Part shown: positions 21,301-27,950 of the stretch, piece after piece
Numbering within the stretch: the first letter of the stretch is position 1
How the letters are laid out: each line of letters opens with the position of its first letter
Assembly: GCF_019059575.1 (NCBI RefSeq)
Contig: NW_024881502.1
Span: forward strand, 1-64,000
Length of the DNA: 64,000 nucleotides
Direction: 5' to 3'
From: Amphibalanus amphitrite
Lineage: Eukaryota; Arthropoda; Thecostraca; Balanomorpha; Balanidae
The notes under the pieces: model-generated
What the model was told of the DNA's origin: nothing
Seen by the model: the letters and a program-made list of their open reading frames with translations, nothing else
Database searches by the model: none
Translations under genes and position numbers: made by a program

Positions 21301-22086
21301 GACACGGCCTGCCTCACTCAACTGACTTCAACTGGCTGCAGTTGCCACCAGCCGCAGACCATCCCTGTCATGAGTTTCAAATATTTGGCGCCGGAGCGAC
21401 TCGAACCCGGGCTCTCACTGCCGGAAGTCCGACGCTGTACCAACTGAACTACGGAACGGACAATTAGCCCCGGGACAGTTTTAATATTTGTCTTAACATT
21501 GAAACATCTGTTAAATTACACGGCGATTATAGGGTGCTGTTTTTCCGATCCCTTGGTTTTGTGGGATTCGGCAAATTGCGGAAAGCTTTTGTCGGCTTTG
21601 TATTTGTGTGACATAGCTCTATGTGCTTTATTTACTTGATTATAGTGTATGGCATATGGTGAGGCGCTGGTTCTTGTTGGTCTCGGGCGCTCAGAGTGCG
21701 GCCGACTCATATGTAGAACATTTTGACCGGCGGCCGGGCGCTGAAGTGTGTCGCTATCGGGCGCGGCCCTGTGTGTCCCGGGGAGCCATGGGCCGGTGTG
21801 ACCCCTGCTGTCTGACCGTCTGCCTGCCGGGATCGCCTCTGGCCCTGTATGTCCCCGGGAGCTCGTCTGACGCGGCCCCGCTGACCCTCCCCCTGTCCGC
21901 CCGCCAGGCTCGCCGGTCTGGAAGCCGCGCGGCCCGCTGCTGCACGAGGCCCGCACGCTGCCGCCGTGCTCCCGGGAGCGGGTGATATTTGACGACCACC
22001 CCGCGTACGCGCCGCGGCCGCACCCGGCGGCGACCGGAGCGCGCAGCAAGACTGACTCGCTCCGACTGGCCGGCAAACACGAGTAG
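169..22086 (+). CDS. sif: still life / TIAM-family Rac guanine-nucleotide exchange factor, 24 exons, N-terminus outside the window
   Basis: Spliced from 24 exons whose phases all match, giving about 1,388 residues and a TAG stop at 22084-22086. Domains in order: an N-terminal PH (exons 5-6), coiled-coil/extension (6-8), a Ras-binding domain (9), PDZ (10-11), the catalytic DH domain (14-18) with the CR3 helix [20 protein letters not shown], a second PH (18-21), then a Ser/Arg/acidic tail. In the family, DH-PH loads GTP onto Rac, and PHn-CC-Ex targets the protein to membrane and scaffolds. Drosophila SIF acts at synapses and TIAM1 in cell adhesion and motility. Drosophila SIF is roughly 2,000 residues, so several hundred N-terminal residues are upstream of base 169. 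The first exon starts in phase 1 after an AG, so it is not the start of translation. Splice sites are canonical GT-AG throughout. Assignment rests on motif-by-motif recognition of the family, not on a search. Confidence 0.95.
343..785 (+). repeat. minisatellite of the exon 1 / donor junction, unit about 31 bp, about 14 copies
   Basis: Units of the form ggtccacagaggacctgg followed by gtaggtgtctgat run directly on from the exon. Each unit repeats the end of exon 1 (cacagaggacct) and a GTAGGT donor, so the intron begins with a ladder of donor-like sites. Confidence 0.9.
786..1030. other. rest of intron 1, short imperfect repeats
   Basis: Non-coding. It contains a few imperfect copies of ctccgtctgagggcggtg between about 880 and 1000 and ends in the acceptor ccccgctgcag. 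Confidence 0.7.
1031..1211 (+). CDS. sif: sif exon 2 (low-complexity linker)
   Basis: Acceptor ctgcag at 1025-1030, donor gtgagg at 1212. It enters with two bases completing the codon of exon 1 and leaves in phase 2. It encodes an Ala/Pro/Arg-rich linker followed by [21 protein letters not shown] second AG at 1048-1050 is rejected because it would break the phase. Confidence 0.75.
1429..1627 (+). CDS. sif: sif exon 3
   Basis: Acceptor cccccag before 1429, donor gtaggt at 1628, phase 2 in and phase 0 out. It encodes [17 protein letters not shown] and ends [13 protein letters not shown], which in SIF runs directly into the MSDDDRMSL sequence of the next exon. Confidence 0.9.
1628..1968 (+). 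repeat. tandem array of the exon 3 / donor junction, unit about 63-73 bp, 5 extra copies
   Basis: The last ~46 bases of exon 3 (from ctccgagagcgccgactcc) plus gtaggtagc are repeated five more times, each starting again after the donor. The core gccgactccaaact recurs near 1660, 1720, 1795, 1866 and 1930. Copies keep the GAG|GTAGGT donor or a one-base variant, but the reading frame is lost after the first copy. Confidence 0.92.
1969..2377. other. unique AT-rich intron sequence
   Basis: No open frame, repeat or RNA recognised. It is ordinary AT-rich DNA separating the exon 3 array from a SINE. Confidence 0.6.
2378..2692 (-). mobile_element. tRNA-derived SINE, copy 1
   Basis: Read on the - strand it starts with a tRNA-like head: A box TAGCTCAGTTCGTAGAGC and B box GGTTCGAGAC. 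A body then contains a conserved block GTCAGTTGAGTGGGACAGGC and an AT-rich tail. The same family recurs at 21139-21475 (-) and 27575-27950 (+). It lies in a large sif intron. Confidence 0.85.
2697..4313 (-). mobile_element. AGGTCA-rich TTAA-type element, 5' truncated, interrupted by a second TTAA element
   Basis: Bases 2697-2976 and 4158-4313 match, in reverse complement, the element starting at 63269. Shared words include cttcgtaacatg, gggtttttcgggg and aagctctagct. Its end gcgagggTTAA (4310-4313) corresponds to TTAACCCTCGC at 63269. It keeps the G-run/C-run hairpin ggggggtccaaccgacccccc near 4245. No coding capacity is seen. A further partial copy lies at 43133-43640. Confidence 0.8.
2977..4157. 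mobile_element. TTAA-flanked non-autonomous DNA element (nested insertion)
   Basis: TTAA at both edges and inverted ends TTAACCCGCGCCCCAGTGG / CCACTGGGGCGAAGGTTAA, followed by a long G run at the left and a C run at the right. The paralogous site at 63434-63437 has a single TTAA and continuous flanks, so this is a TTAA-duplicating insertion as in the piggyBac superfamily. The interior is rich in AGGTCA/TGACCT, has a GC-rich hairpin near 4057-4087, and has no transposase. Confidence 0.88.
4314..5750. other. CpG- and GC-rich region upstream of a putative alternative first exon
   Basis: GC-rich, CpG-rich sequence with three tandem arrays: about 4440-4680 (unit near ggagaagaggggctgtcggg), about 5150-5370 (unit about 42 bp, near gagctgggtgctcagtgatc) and about 5670-5740 (cagtcacagtcaca type). 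Long open frames here are low-complexity Arg/Pro/Gly and occur on both strands, so they are not believed. It may be a promoter region for the exon at 5951, but no TATA box is seen. Confidence 0.5.
5951..6049 (+). CDS. sif: putative alternative first coding exon of sif
   Basis: ATG at 5951 opens 33 codons starting [16 protein letters not shown] and ending [10 protein letters not shown], then a donor GTAGGG at 6050. It ends in phase 0, exactly what exon 4 (7465) needs, so it could replace exons 1-3 and give a protein of about 1,237 residues that keeps all domains. Codon pattern and basic/amphipathic composition look coding. An AG lies just upstream of the ATG (5947-5948), so an internal exon is also possible. 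Confidence 0.55.
6050..7464. other. intron sequence before exon 4, with a hairpin and one duplicated acceptor
   Basis: Mostly unique. An imperfect hairpin lies at 6911-7054. At 7335-7383 the acceptor and first ~30 bases of exon 4 (ctgccggcagatgtcggac) are present as an extra copy exactly 108 bases upstream of the real one. That copy runs into TGA after about 17 codons. Confidence 0.7.
6911..7054. repeat. imperfect inverted repeat, arms about 45 bp, loop about 50 bp
   Basis: Left arm contains gatgtctcggacgacgaaga and the right arm its near complement near 7020-7050. It may be a small MITE-like hairpin; no target duplication is evident. Confidence 0.65.
7465..7619 (+). CDS. sif: sif exon 4
   Basis: Acceptor ccggcag before 7465, donor gtcagt at 7620, phase 0 in and phase 2 out. 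It encodes [18 protein letters not shown] through NCTGAVRKA, the conserved lead into the first PH domain. Confidence 0.92.
7631..8195. repeat. minisatellite in intron 4, unit about 30-32 bp, about 18 copies
   Basis: Units of acacgggtacacccgtacac plus agacac(t/a)cgg start only about 12 bases after the exon 4 donor. Long open frames exist on both strands (about 150-250 codons of TRTQTHGH or VCVRVYPC type), but they are by-products of a repeat with no stops. Confidence 0.95.
8330..8782 (+). repeat. CTG-type array with decoy copies of the exon 5 acceptor
   Basis: Units like ctgctgtgctgtggctctaa lead up to the true acceptor. A near-exact extra copy of the acceptor and exon start (ggcaggttcctctcggtgaa) sits at about 8614-8645 and is followed by an in-frame TAA. 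A weaker copy lies near 8333-8355. Confidence 0.88.
8783..9050 (+). CDS. sif: sif exon 5, N-terminal PH domain
   Basis: Acceptor ttcggcag before 8783, donor gtgaca at 9051, phase 2 in and 0 out. It encodes [20 protein letters not shown], then [18 protein letters not shown], the beta1-beta3 strands of the PHn domain, and ends FGDAYLFQ. It is one of the most conserved parts of SIF/TIAM. Confidence 0.96.
9337..9480 (+). CDS. sif: sif exon 6, end of PHn and start of coiled coil
   Basis: Acceptor ctgtggcag, donor gtaagt at 9481, phase 0 both sides, 48 codons. [20 protein letters not shown] is the C-terminal helix of a PH domain. [18 protein letters not shown] begins the CC-extension. Confidence 0.95.
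9640..9819 (+). CDS. sif: sif exon 7, coiled-coil extension
   Basis: Acceptor ggcggcag, donor gtcagt at 9820, phase 0 both sides, 60 codons. It encodes [18 protein letters not shown] and a Leu/Glu-rich helix ending ELPNPK. In TIAM this CC-Ex segment with PHn binds scaffold partners. Confidence 0.95.
9908..10708 (+). repeat. array of the exon 8 acceptor junction, unit 29-30 bp, about 27 copies
   Basis: Units of cagggtctgctgacgcacgt plus ctgtgtcccc. Each contains the intron end (ccccag), the AG and the first 17 bases of exon 8. Some units are 29 bp. The last block (about 10412-10708) is made of 30-bp units and stays open in the frame of exon 8, reading [10 protein letters not shown] per unit. 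Confidence 0.95.
10709..10960 (+). CDS. sif: sif exon 8
   Basis: Acceptor cccccag, donor gtgcgt at 10961, phase 0 both sides, 84 codons. It encodes [20 protein letters not shown], then [20 protein letters not shown] and a Ser/Gly-rich stretch, ending YRVRMPDNQ. The start choice among many identical upstream AGs is the one nearest the unique coding sequence. Confidence 0.93.
11219..11389 (+). CDS. sif: sif exon 9, Ras-binding domain
   Basis: Acceptor tgttttcag, donor gtaagt at 11390, phase 0 both sides, 57 codons. [18 protein letters not shown] and [16 protein letters not shown] match the RBD of SIF/TIAM. The exon and its flanks are AT-richer than neighbouring exons. Confidence 0.95.
11750..11936 (+). 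repeat. short array before the exon 10 acceptor, unit about 50-58 bp, 3-4 copies
   Basis: Units contain tcacagcccggtccatccc and a pyrimidine-rich tctcccag, so each carries an acceptor-like AG before the real ctctctcag. Confidence 0.8.
11937..12123 (+). CDS. sif: sif exon 10, first part of PDZ domain
   Basis: Acceptor ctctctcag, donor gtgcgt at 12124, phase 0 in and 1 out. It encodes [20 protein letters not shown], then [20 protein letters not shown] and [19 protein letters not shown] takes the place of the PDZ carboxylate-binding loop region. Confidence 0.95.
12261..12391 (+). CDS. sif: sif exon 11, second part of PDZ domain
   Basis: Acceptor tcacccag, donor gtcagt at 12392, phase 1 in and 0 out. 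[20 protein letters not shown] and [20 protein letters not shown] are the PDZ core strand/helix ([10 protein letters not shown]), ending RSSRTE. Confidence 0.96.
12560..12720. repeat. imperfect minisatellite at the 3' end of intron 11
   Basis: Four to five imperfect copies around gtacacgtccccgtgggtgc ending just before the acceptor cccgcgcag. Copies share gtgcc with the start of exon 12, but the match is too short to be sure it derives from the junction. Confidence 0.75.
12726..12861 (+). CDS. sif: sif exon 12, linker
   Basis: Acceptor cccgcgcag, donor gtgagt at 12862, phase 0 in and 1 out. It encodes [20 protein letters not shown], a Pro-run, then [15 protein letters not shown]. Confidence 0.92.
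12862..13780. other. intron 12, nothing recognised
   Basis: Unique, AT-moderate intron with a few T runs. No gene, array or element is seen. The acceptor gtttgtcag ends it. Confidence 0.6.
13781..13881 (+). CDS. sif: sif exon 13, linker
   Basis: Acceptor gtttgtcag, donor gtgggt at 13882, phase 1 in and 0 out. It encodes [20 protein letters not shown] and [13 protein letters not shown] between PDZ and DH. Confidence 0.9.
14053..14225 (+). repeat. decoy copies of the exon 14 acceptor
   Basis: About four imperfect copies of tctcagagcgccacgctggt plus gacgggctactg stand near 14053, 14112, 14150 and 14182, before the true acceptor at 14221-14225. The unit again joins intron end, AG and exon start. 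Confidence 0.88.
14226..14408 (+). CDS. sif: sif exon 14, start of DH (RhoGEF) domain
   Basis: Acceptor tgttctcag, donor gtaagt at 14409, phase 0 both sides. It encodes [12 protein letters not shown], a Ser-rich linker, and [20 protein letters not shown] followed by TYVK, the CR1 helix of the DH domain with the conserved glutamate of the ERTYV motif. Confidence 0.95.
14601..14795 (+). CDS. sif: sif exon 15, DH domain
   Basis: Acceptor ctgttccag, donor gtcgga at 14796 (GT but weak consensus), phase 0 both sides. It encodes [20 protein letters not shown], then [20 protein letters not shown]. Confidence 0.95.
14796..15129. other. intron 15, nothing recognised
   Basis: AT-rich unique intron ending in a strong polypyrimidine tract and TTTTTTTCAG. 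No tandem array. Confidence 0.6.
15130..15238 (+). CDS. sif: sif exon 16, DH domain
   Basis: Acceptor tttttttcag, donor gtgagt at 15239, phase 0 in and 1 out. It encodes [20 protein letters not shown], then [13 protein letters not shown]. Codons are clearly AT-richer than in neighbouring exons. Confidence 0.93.
15596..15775 (+). CDS. sif: sif exon 17, DH catalytic helices
   Basis: Acceptor ccccggcag, donor gtgcgt at 15776, phase 1 both sides. It encodes [20 protein letters not shown], then [20 protein letters not shown], the CR3 signature of Dbl-family exchange factors that contacts the Rac switch regions. Confidence 0.97.
16074..16210 (+). CDS. sif: sif exon 18, end of DH
   Basis: Acceptor tgttccgcag, phase 1 in and 0 out. 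It encodes [20 protein letters not shown], then [20 protein letters not shown]. The strong donor gtcagt at 16211 is chosen. An alternative donor gtgctg at 16193, also phase 0, would drop VLPVAS and come closer to the insect protein. Confidence 0.9.
16470..16687 (+). repeat. array of the exon 19 acceptor junction, unit about 31 bp, 7-8 copies
   Basis: Units of gtccaccagccggtggatct plus gacgtcccccc repeat the intron end, the CAG and the first bases of exon 19 (CCTGTGGACCTC). From 16553 the array is open in the frame of exon 19 and reads variants of [12 protein letters not shown]. Confidence 0.9.
16688..16864 (+). CDS. sif: sif exon 19, C-terminal PH domain
   Basis: Acceptor gtccaccag, donor gtgaga at 16865, phase 0 both sides, 59 codons. 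It encodes [20 protein letters not shown], then [20 protein letters not shown] and [12 protein letters not shown]. Confidence 0.96.
17017..17204 (+). CDS. sif: sif exon 20, C-terminal PH domain
   Basis: Acceptor ttccggcag, donor gtacgg at 17205, phase 0 in and 2 out. It encodes [20 protein letters not shown], then [20 protein letters not shown]. Confidence 0.96.
17503..17693 (+). CDS. sif: sif exon 21, last helix of PH and basic tail
   Basis: Acceptor tttttttag, donor gtgagt at 17694, phase 2 in and 1 out. It encodes [20 protein letters not shown], then NMSIPVTK and a basic stretch ending GQRYSAGM. Confidence 0.95.
17694..18305 (+). repeat. minisatellite starting at the exon 21 donor, unit about 34 bp, about 17 copies
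   Basis: Units of ggtcagagatctgaccctgt plus atggcccg(g/c)(t/c)ccct begin inside the first 20 bases of the intron. They do not contain exon sequence. Confidence 0.93.
18306..18549. other. unique spacer between two intron 21 arrays
   Basis: Nothing recognised. Confidence 0.5.
18550..20030 (+). repeat. minisatellite in intron 21, unit 30 bp, roughly 45-50 copies
   Basis: Units of tgtgacggctcacggtcgtg plus tgtatgcccc. The unit length is a multiple of three and lacks stops, so frames of 451 (+) and 361 (-) codons run through it as [10 protein letters not shown] and [10 protein letters not shown] repeats. It reaches to within about 20 bases of the exon 22 acceptor. Confidence 0.96.
20034..20144 (+). 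CDS. sif: sif exon 22, C-terminal tail
   Basis: Acceptor gttctgcag, phase 1 in and 1 out. It encodes [20 protein letters not shown], then [16 protein letters not shown]. Donor gtccgc at 20145. A second donor in the same phase, gtcaca at 20169, would add eight residues. Confidence 0.8.
20410..20848 (+). repeat. array of the exon 23 acceptor junction, unit about 30-40 bp, about 9 copies
   Basis: Units of ccgctccggcaggccgcgct plus gtgaccccccc. Each carries C-rich tract, GCAG and gccg(g/c), as in the real cctgcag|gccggccgg. The units contain tga, so using an upstream copy would usually terminate the protein. Confidence 0.9.
20852..21091 (+). CDS. sif: sif exon 23, acidic/Ser tail
   Basis: Acceptor cccctgcag, donor gtacca at 21092, phase 1 both sides, 240 bases. 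It encodes [20 protein letters not shown], an acidic run, then [20 protein letters not shown]. Confidence 0.88.
21139..21475 (-). mobile_element. tRNA-derived SINE, copy 2
   Basis: On the - strand, head with A box TAGTTCAGTTGGTACAGCG and B box GGGTTCGAGTC, then the same body as the copy at 2378-2692 (shared block GTTGAAGTCAGTTGAGTGAG). It lies in the last sif intron. Confidence 0.85.
21908..22086 (+). CDS. sif: sif last coding exon (exon 24)
   Basis: Acceptor cgcccgccag before 21908, phase 1 in. It encodes [20 protein letters not shown], then [20 protein letters not shown], ending LRLAGKHE and TAG at 22084-22086. The C-terminus is not a typical PDZ ligand. This exon is less conserved, so its assignment rests on phase, position and composition. 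Confidence 0.78.
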
Positions 22087-22758
22087 CGGCCGCCGTGGAC
22101 GTCTGTCTGCACACAGACTTCTCCCAGAGCTCTGCCAGCCAGAGGACCGCACAGGTGACTGCGGCGCCGCGCCGACTGAGGCCGCTAGCCCGGTGGTGGC
22201 TGAGACCGAACCCAGGGCGGCCCGTCGGAGGCTGCCGGCCGGACCGAGAGCTCCAAAGCTGAACCAGTGTTGGCTGCCGGCGGAGCCCAGCCCGGCCTGA
22301 GCCGGCGGTGGCGGCTGGCCGAGCCCAGAGCTCCGTGCTGAGCCAGTGGTGACTGAAGACCTAACCCCGTGCTGGCCTGACGGCCGACGGCCCATACAGT
22401 TGTTTGTAATTTTTTAGTTGCTCATTGGCGCTGTTGAGCGGTAGGGCGGACATCAGAGCGCCGGGCCGGAGTCGGCGCTGCGCGGGTGCGCGCCGGCGCT
22501 CGGCGGGGCTCCGTGCCCCGGCACCCCGGCACGGCCGGGTTCAATACGTGCTCAAAGCTGCTATGCGTTTCCCGACACGTCTTAATGGCTTATTTAAGAG
22601 CGGCGCGGCCGGGACGGGCGCGACCGGACCGCAGGAGCCGGGGACGGCGCGCGGCGATACTGAGACGGGCTGCAGCGTACTGGTCTAGTCCAACTATTTT
22701 CATCCAGATCTCCCTCTGCCACATCGCGGTTGTGTTGAGATGTGACTGTTGTTCTTTC
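22087..22758 (+). other. probable start of sif 3' UTR
   Basis: GC-rich sequence after the stop with no convincing gene. No AATAAA is seen before the (AT)n tract. Confidence 0.5.
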
Positions 22759-22921
<163 letters not shown>

Positions 22922-22982
22922 GTATATGTTGGCTCACTGAAATGCCCTGAGTTTGTGCCAAACGGAGTGGGTGGGACGGGGC

Positions 22983-25838
22983 GATTCCCGGATGAAAAGT
23001 CAAAACGTTAAAAGTAAACGGATAAAAAGTCAAAGGACATTAAGTCAACAGACAGAAAGTCAACATCGCAAGAAGTCAAAGGACAAAATGTCAAATGAAC
23101 AAAAAGTCAACCTGCCAAAAAGTCAACACGCCAGAAGTCAACAAGCTAAAAGTCAACACGCAAGAAGTCAAAAGACAAGAAGTCAAAGAGACAAAAAGCC
23201 GACATGTCAAAAAGTCAACGCGCTAAAAGTCAACACGCTAAAAGTCAACACGCATAAAGTCAACACGCAAAAAGTCAAGACGCTAAAAGTCAACACGCCT
23301 AAAAGTCAACACGCTAAAAGTCAACACGCTAAAAGTCAACACGCGAAAGGTCAGCATGCTAAAAGTCAACACGCTAAAAGTCAACATGCTTAAAAGTCAA
23401 CACGCTAAAAGTCAACACACAAAAAGTCAACAAGCAAATAGTTTATAGGTGCGCGAAAAGTTGATGCGCAAAATGTAGTCAACAGCAAAAAGTAGTCTTC
23501 AACAGCAGTCGTTAACTAAGTCGGTACAAGTACGCCGCAGCCCGCGTCTCCGGTCGGCGACTGACCCGCGCCGGGCCACCTGATCCCCGGCCGCCGCTCG
23601 CTGGGCGCCGGCTGCACCGCATAGCGCGTCTCGGCGCGTCCCCGTACGTGCCCCGACACTACCGATAAGAACGCTCCTACCTATTTTTACTTTGCTTTAA
23701 AAAGTATATTGGGAATGTGAACTTATCTATATAAAGTTGGCGTACTGTGCCTGCTGGTGGCGGGGGGGGGGGGGGGGGGCAGTTCCGATAAGGAGACGTA
23801 GGGCGGAGGCGAAGATGAAGGAGAGGGACAGTAACTGGTGGCCACAATGCGCTATACTTGTCACCTCTCTTTGGACGTCACAGCTCCGAGGTCCTAGAAA
23901 ATTGTGTTTTTAGCAATCGCATCTCGATAACTTAATTGACCTTTACATTTCGATGAAAATTGGTCACCTTGATTGTATGCAGTCCGTGAATATTAACAGG
24001 TTGTTGTCTGTTGATGCTGATATGAGCGTTCCTTTCAAGGCAGGACAATCCGACAATCACACAATTGCCTCTCGTTGAAACTTCCACCTATCTAAAAAAA
24101 CGACGCGCTTTACTATTGTACCAATTGTACCATACAATACGCTTGAACTATAATAAAAGTGTGAAATCGCTAAAAGAACCCGTGACGGAATCAATTGATG
24201 AGAAACGTCTCCCTAGTCCCTACTCAATATAGGAAATTTGAACAAGCGAACCTTTCGTATCGATGACATTCCGGGTTACTATATTTGTTGAAATAATTCC
24301 AGTAAACTGCGCCTGGGACAGCCAGTTGTCTCGAAGGATCATGTAACGCTGCCTCATGACAACCTTACGATGCGAGCGAGCTCCCACCTAGCACGTAAGT
24401 GTCAACGGATGTGGTCAGATTTCAGCCAAGCATGCCCGTGTGACCAGCTGAGTCGCGGTTGCGGGCCATGGGAATCCCCATCAGTCGCGCAATGGAGGCA
24501 GTCTCGCTTCAATGTCCAATGATGCAGGTTATATTGTGCAGCATCCTGCTTAATTGTGTACAGCTGTTTGTAAATGTTATCTCATGTATGTAATGACTGA
24601 TGATCCAGGTGTCATTGACTTTGTCTCTTTGACTTGTCCTTTTGAGTTTTTGGATTTTTGGCTTTTTGTTGCGGTTATGTAACGCTCTCCGTCCGGCGAT
24701 TGCGGCTTCGCTCGGCGCTGTGGCGGGGTGCACTTGTATTTGAGCGCGCCTCGCGCGGTCGCTCCGCGCGGCCACCGGTGCGGGTGCCCGCGTATGTGAA
24801 ACGAGTGTGCTGTCACGTGATGACCGAGCCGAGGTCAGGGTCTCCCGCCGGACGGTGCGTCAGTTAGTTTGCAGTACTGACTCAGACACCACCTCCCGCC
24901 GACCTCTGACCGCCGCCCATCCGATAGCCAGGCCGATTGGTTTATGGTACCATGAAGGCTGGTATTCTCTGCTTTTAAAGACCTGGGATTTCGTTCCGGG
25001 TTTTTAAGCACTCATTTATTGTATCGTTAATTTTATTATCGTATGCTTTTGTTTGCCCGCACGTTTTCATAGCCCGCATACGGTCTAGAGGCAATGCAGA
25101 CCTATTTTGCATATATTCTTTCCGTTAAGGGGTATAACAAGGAGAACCGACACACGGGTATTTTGTACCTTCTTTGGCTGACGTTTAAGCATACAGTCCA
25201 CGTTCTCTCACACGCAGCGAGCCGCCGGCAACACTTTTTTCCTTTGGATTTTTCGTAATTTGACTTTATGTCCTGTTGACTTTTCGTCTTTTGACCTTTG
25301 TCCTCTTCACTTTTTGTCCTTTTGACTTTTTGTCCCTTTGATTTTTTGTCCTTTTGACTTTTTGGACTTTGACTATATGTCTTTTTGACTTTTTGAACTT
25401 TTGACTTTTTATTTTGACTTCATGCCCGGTTGACTTGTTGTTTTTTTTGACTTTTTGTCCTTTTGACTTTCTGTCCTTCTGGTTTTTTTGATTTTGACTT
25501 TATGTCCTGTTCACTTTTTGTCTTTCGACTTTTGTCCTTTTTACTTTTTGGCAATTTGACTTTTTGCCGTTTTTACTTTTTGTCTTTTGACCTTATGTCC
25601 ATTTGACTTTTTGTCTTTTGACTTCTATGCTAGTTGACTTTTTGTTCATTGACTTTTTGGCAATTTCACTTTTTATCTTTTGACGTTTTATCCTTTTTGA
25701 CTTTTTGCCTTTTGACTTTCCTCTTTGTTGACCTTTTACCTGTTGACTTTTAAGATTTTTGACTTCGTGCTTTTGACGTAATGTCTGTTGACTAATCATC
25801 CTTTTACCTTTTATTATTTGACTTTTTGTCCGGAACCC
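22983..25838. mobile_element. foldback-type element with tandem-repeat inverted arms and 10-bp target duplication
   Basis: The 10-mer GGGACGGGGC stands directly at both sides (22973-22982 and 25839-25848). Ends are alignable without gaps: GATTCCCGGATGAAAAGTCA at the left, GGGTTCCGGACAAAAAGTCA as the reverse complement of the right. The left arm (about 22993-23520) is a tandem of AAAGTCAACACGCTA-like units. The right arm (about 25240-25832) is the inverse, GACTTTTTGTCCTTT-like. The 1.7-kb middle is unique, with no transposase. Arms made of tandem repeats plus a 9-10-bp duplication recall Drosophila FB and Mutator-like elements. Confidence 0.82.
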
Positions 25839-25848
25839 GGGACGGGGC

Positions 25849-26340
25849 CGACCTGACGGCGTGGCCGCCGCGCCCGCCGGCTGGACCACCTACTGCAGCA
25901 TTCCATTGATGTATTATCTTCCAGAGTAGCTAGTTTTCTATCCGTAGCCATTGTTCATTGCTGGTTCTGGTTAATATGTAGGGTAGCCTGCGTTGGTTTG
26001 GGACCCTGTGCGTTTGGTTTTTGGTGCGGTGCGCCGGTGCAGGGGCGCCGGCCGGCCGGACTCGTGGCGGGGCGCTGGCCGGCGGGTCGGGCCGTCAACT
26101 GGGGCAGCGGGCGCCGCCGACCCGCCGCGCTGCCAGCCAACTCTTACAGCACTTCACACACGGCAACTCAGGAGGACACCTTTTCTATTGTTTGGTTTGT
26201 GCTCAATAATCTCCGCATCTGATCCTGACTTACGTGTGTGACGATTGCCAAACAGTTATTGGTTCAATAAATTTTTCCACGTAATTGTGACCAGCGTGTG
26301 CTGTCAGTGCTGCGATCGCGAATTGGCCCCGTTCGGCGTA
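25849..26340. other. GC-rich flank of the foldback element, candidate sif 3' end
   Basis: This continues the sequence interrupted by the foldback element and ends near the candidate AATAAA. No gene is recognised. Confidence 0.45.
26266..26271 (+). promoter_or_regulatory. candidate polyadenylation signal AATAAA
   Basis: AATAAA followed within about 30 bases by the GT-rich gcgtgtgctgtc. It is about 4.2 kb after the sif stop, or about 1.3 kb once the foldback insertion is removed, so it could end the sif transcript. This is inference only. Confidence 0.35.
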
Positions 26341-26359
26341 TGTGGGTGATGGCGTGTAA

Positions 26360-26625
26360 TAGAGATGTCAATTGGATACCAACTTTTTGGTATACCGATA
26401 CCAAACCGATACTATCTTGGTATTTGGTATTTCAAGACGAGTAAATTTGGTATTTTGTTGGTATTATGAATCCTCATTCCTCGCTAATATAAAAGAGGCT
26501 GCAAATTTGGTAAAAAGTTGGCATTTCCTAATATTTCAAAGTTGGATTGGTTTCGGCATTTTTCCACGGATATTGTTGGTATTTGGTTTGGTATCGGTAT
26601 CACGATTTTAATTGACATCGCTTGC
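26360..26625. mobile_element. small palindromic MITE-like element
   Basis: Ends gatgtcaatt (about 26365) and aattgacatc (about 26610) are inverted. The interior is made of repeated ggtat/atacc words (ttggtatttggtatttc type) that can fold back on each other. Confidence 0.65.
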
Positions 26626-27574
26626 GTGTAAGGAGTGGACATACCATAGAATGCTGGCTCGAATGAGTCGAACCCCATCTCCAAATGATGCGCATGTATG
26701 TACCTACATCCACTTATCGCAAAAAAGTATGTTTTCTTTAACCCACGCCCTGGTGGGGTTCATTTATAACGCGGTGGGGGGGGGGGGGCTATTTTTGTTC
26801 CCGAAAGTTACGTATCTTCGAAACTACTGGAGGGATCCGCAAAATTCAAGCGGCGTTCGAAAGCCCTGTCAAATTTGCCGAAGGAACTCCAATTTCATTG
26901 ACCTCGGAGTCACCGATGACGACACAGGTCTGGTCAAAGATAAAATGTTTTGCCGGTCAAGGGTCTTCTAGAGAATGCGCTATAACATCGAATGCAACGC
27001 ATTTTTTTCGAAAATCAGCGATAGGGCGTCAGTTGCCTAGTAGGTACATATGTTGCTATTAGAGGTCACTGATAATACCAGGTCAGGTCAGAGACCAGGT
27101 CACCAAGGGTCAACACTCAGCACATGAACCCACTGTGTGGTGCACGTTTTATGACCAATTTCTCATTTCAAACTCAATGGCATTGATTATAAGACCATCA
27201 GGAACGGTTTTGGTCACTTCCTGGTGGAAGGTCAGGGAAAAAAAGGTCAAATTTCAAAGTTGATATTTTTGCATAAAATGGGTATTGATTCGATGCAGCT
27301 CGTCATGGCGAGTCTAATGGTGGTCTTTGTTTTGCTCCACGTGGTCTAGAATTGCTAAAAGTTGAGCTATAAATTTGACCTAATCAATTACAGTTTTATC
27401 GCTATAACTTGGCCTAAAAAGAGGTACCTATCGATCTAACTTGGTATGTGAATAGAGGTCGGTAAGGGCTATCACATACATTCCGGTTTTTTTTCGAAAA
27501 TCGAAAAACTTTTGGAATTTTTGTCAATTATTTAAAAAATTGATTTTCGGGGGTCTAAATTCCGGTCTAAATAG

Positions 27575-27950
27575 CCGGTCCCGTAGCTCAGTTGGTAGAG
27601 CGTTGAACTCCGCGTGGTGAGAGCACGCGTTCCCGGTTACAACAGTCCGGGTTCGAAGCGCGACGGGCGCTTGACATTTATGGGCCTCCTGACAGGTATG
27701 GTTGCGGTTGGTGGCAGGCAGTAGCCAGGTGAAGTCAGTGAGGGGACCGGCCGTGCGCGGCTATGTGCGCACGTTAAACTTTGGACTCTAAATTCTGCCA
27801 TAGAACTGGGATTGCGCGATCGGAGGGTGGAGGGCAGGGTCACCGCAACTATTTATAGTCACCGTGACCGCAACAAGCTTCGCTTAGCGGTGGCTCCGTC
27901 CTTGTGAATCCTTCCCATCAAAAGGTTCAGACTAAATTTATAAAAAAAAT
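27575..27950 (+). mobile_element. tRNA-derived SINE, copy 3
   Basis: A box TAGCTCAGTTGGTAGAG at 27584-27600 and B box GGGTTCGAAG at 27649-27658, then a body related to the other two copies and an AT-rich end aaatttataaaaaa. Confidence 0.82.

Noticed and set aside
22980-25835. CRISPR-like array of short regular repeats
   Set aside because: Eukaryotic context, units are contiguous and degenerate without unique spacers, and the arrays are arms of a mobile element.
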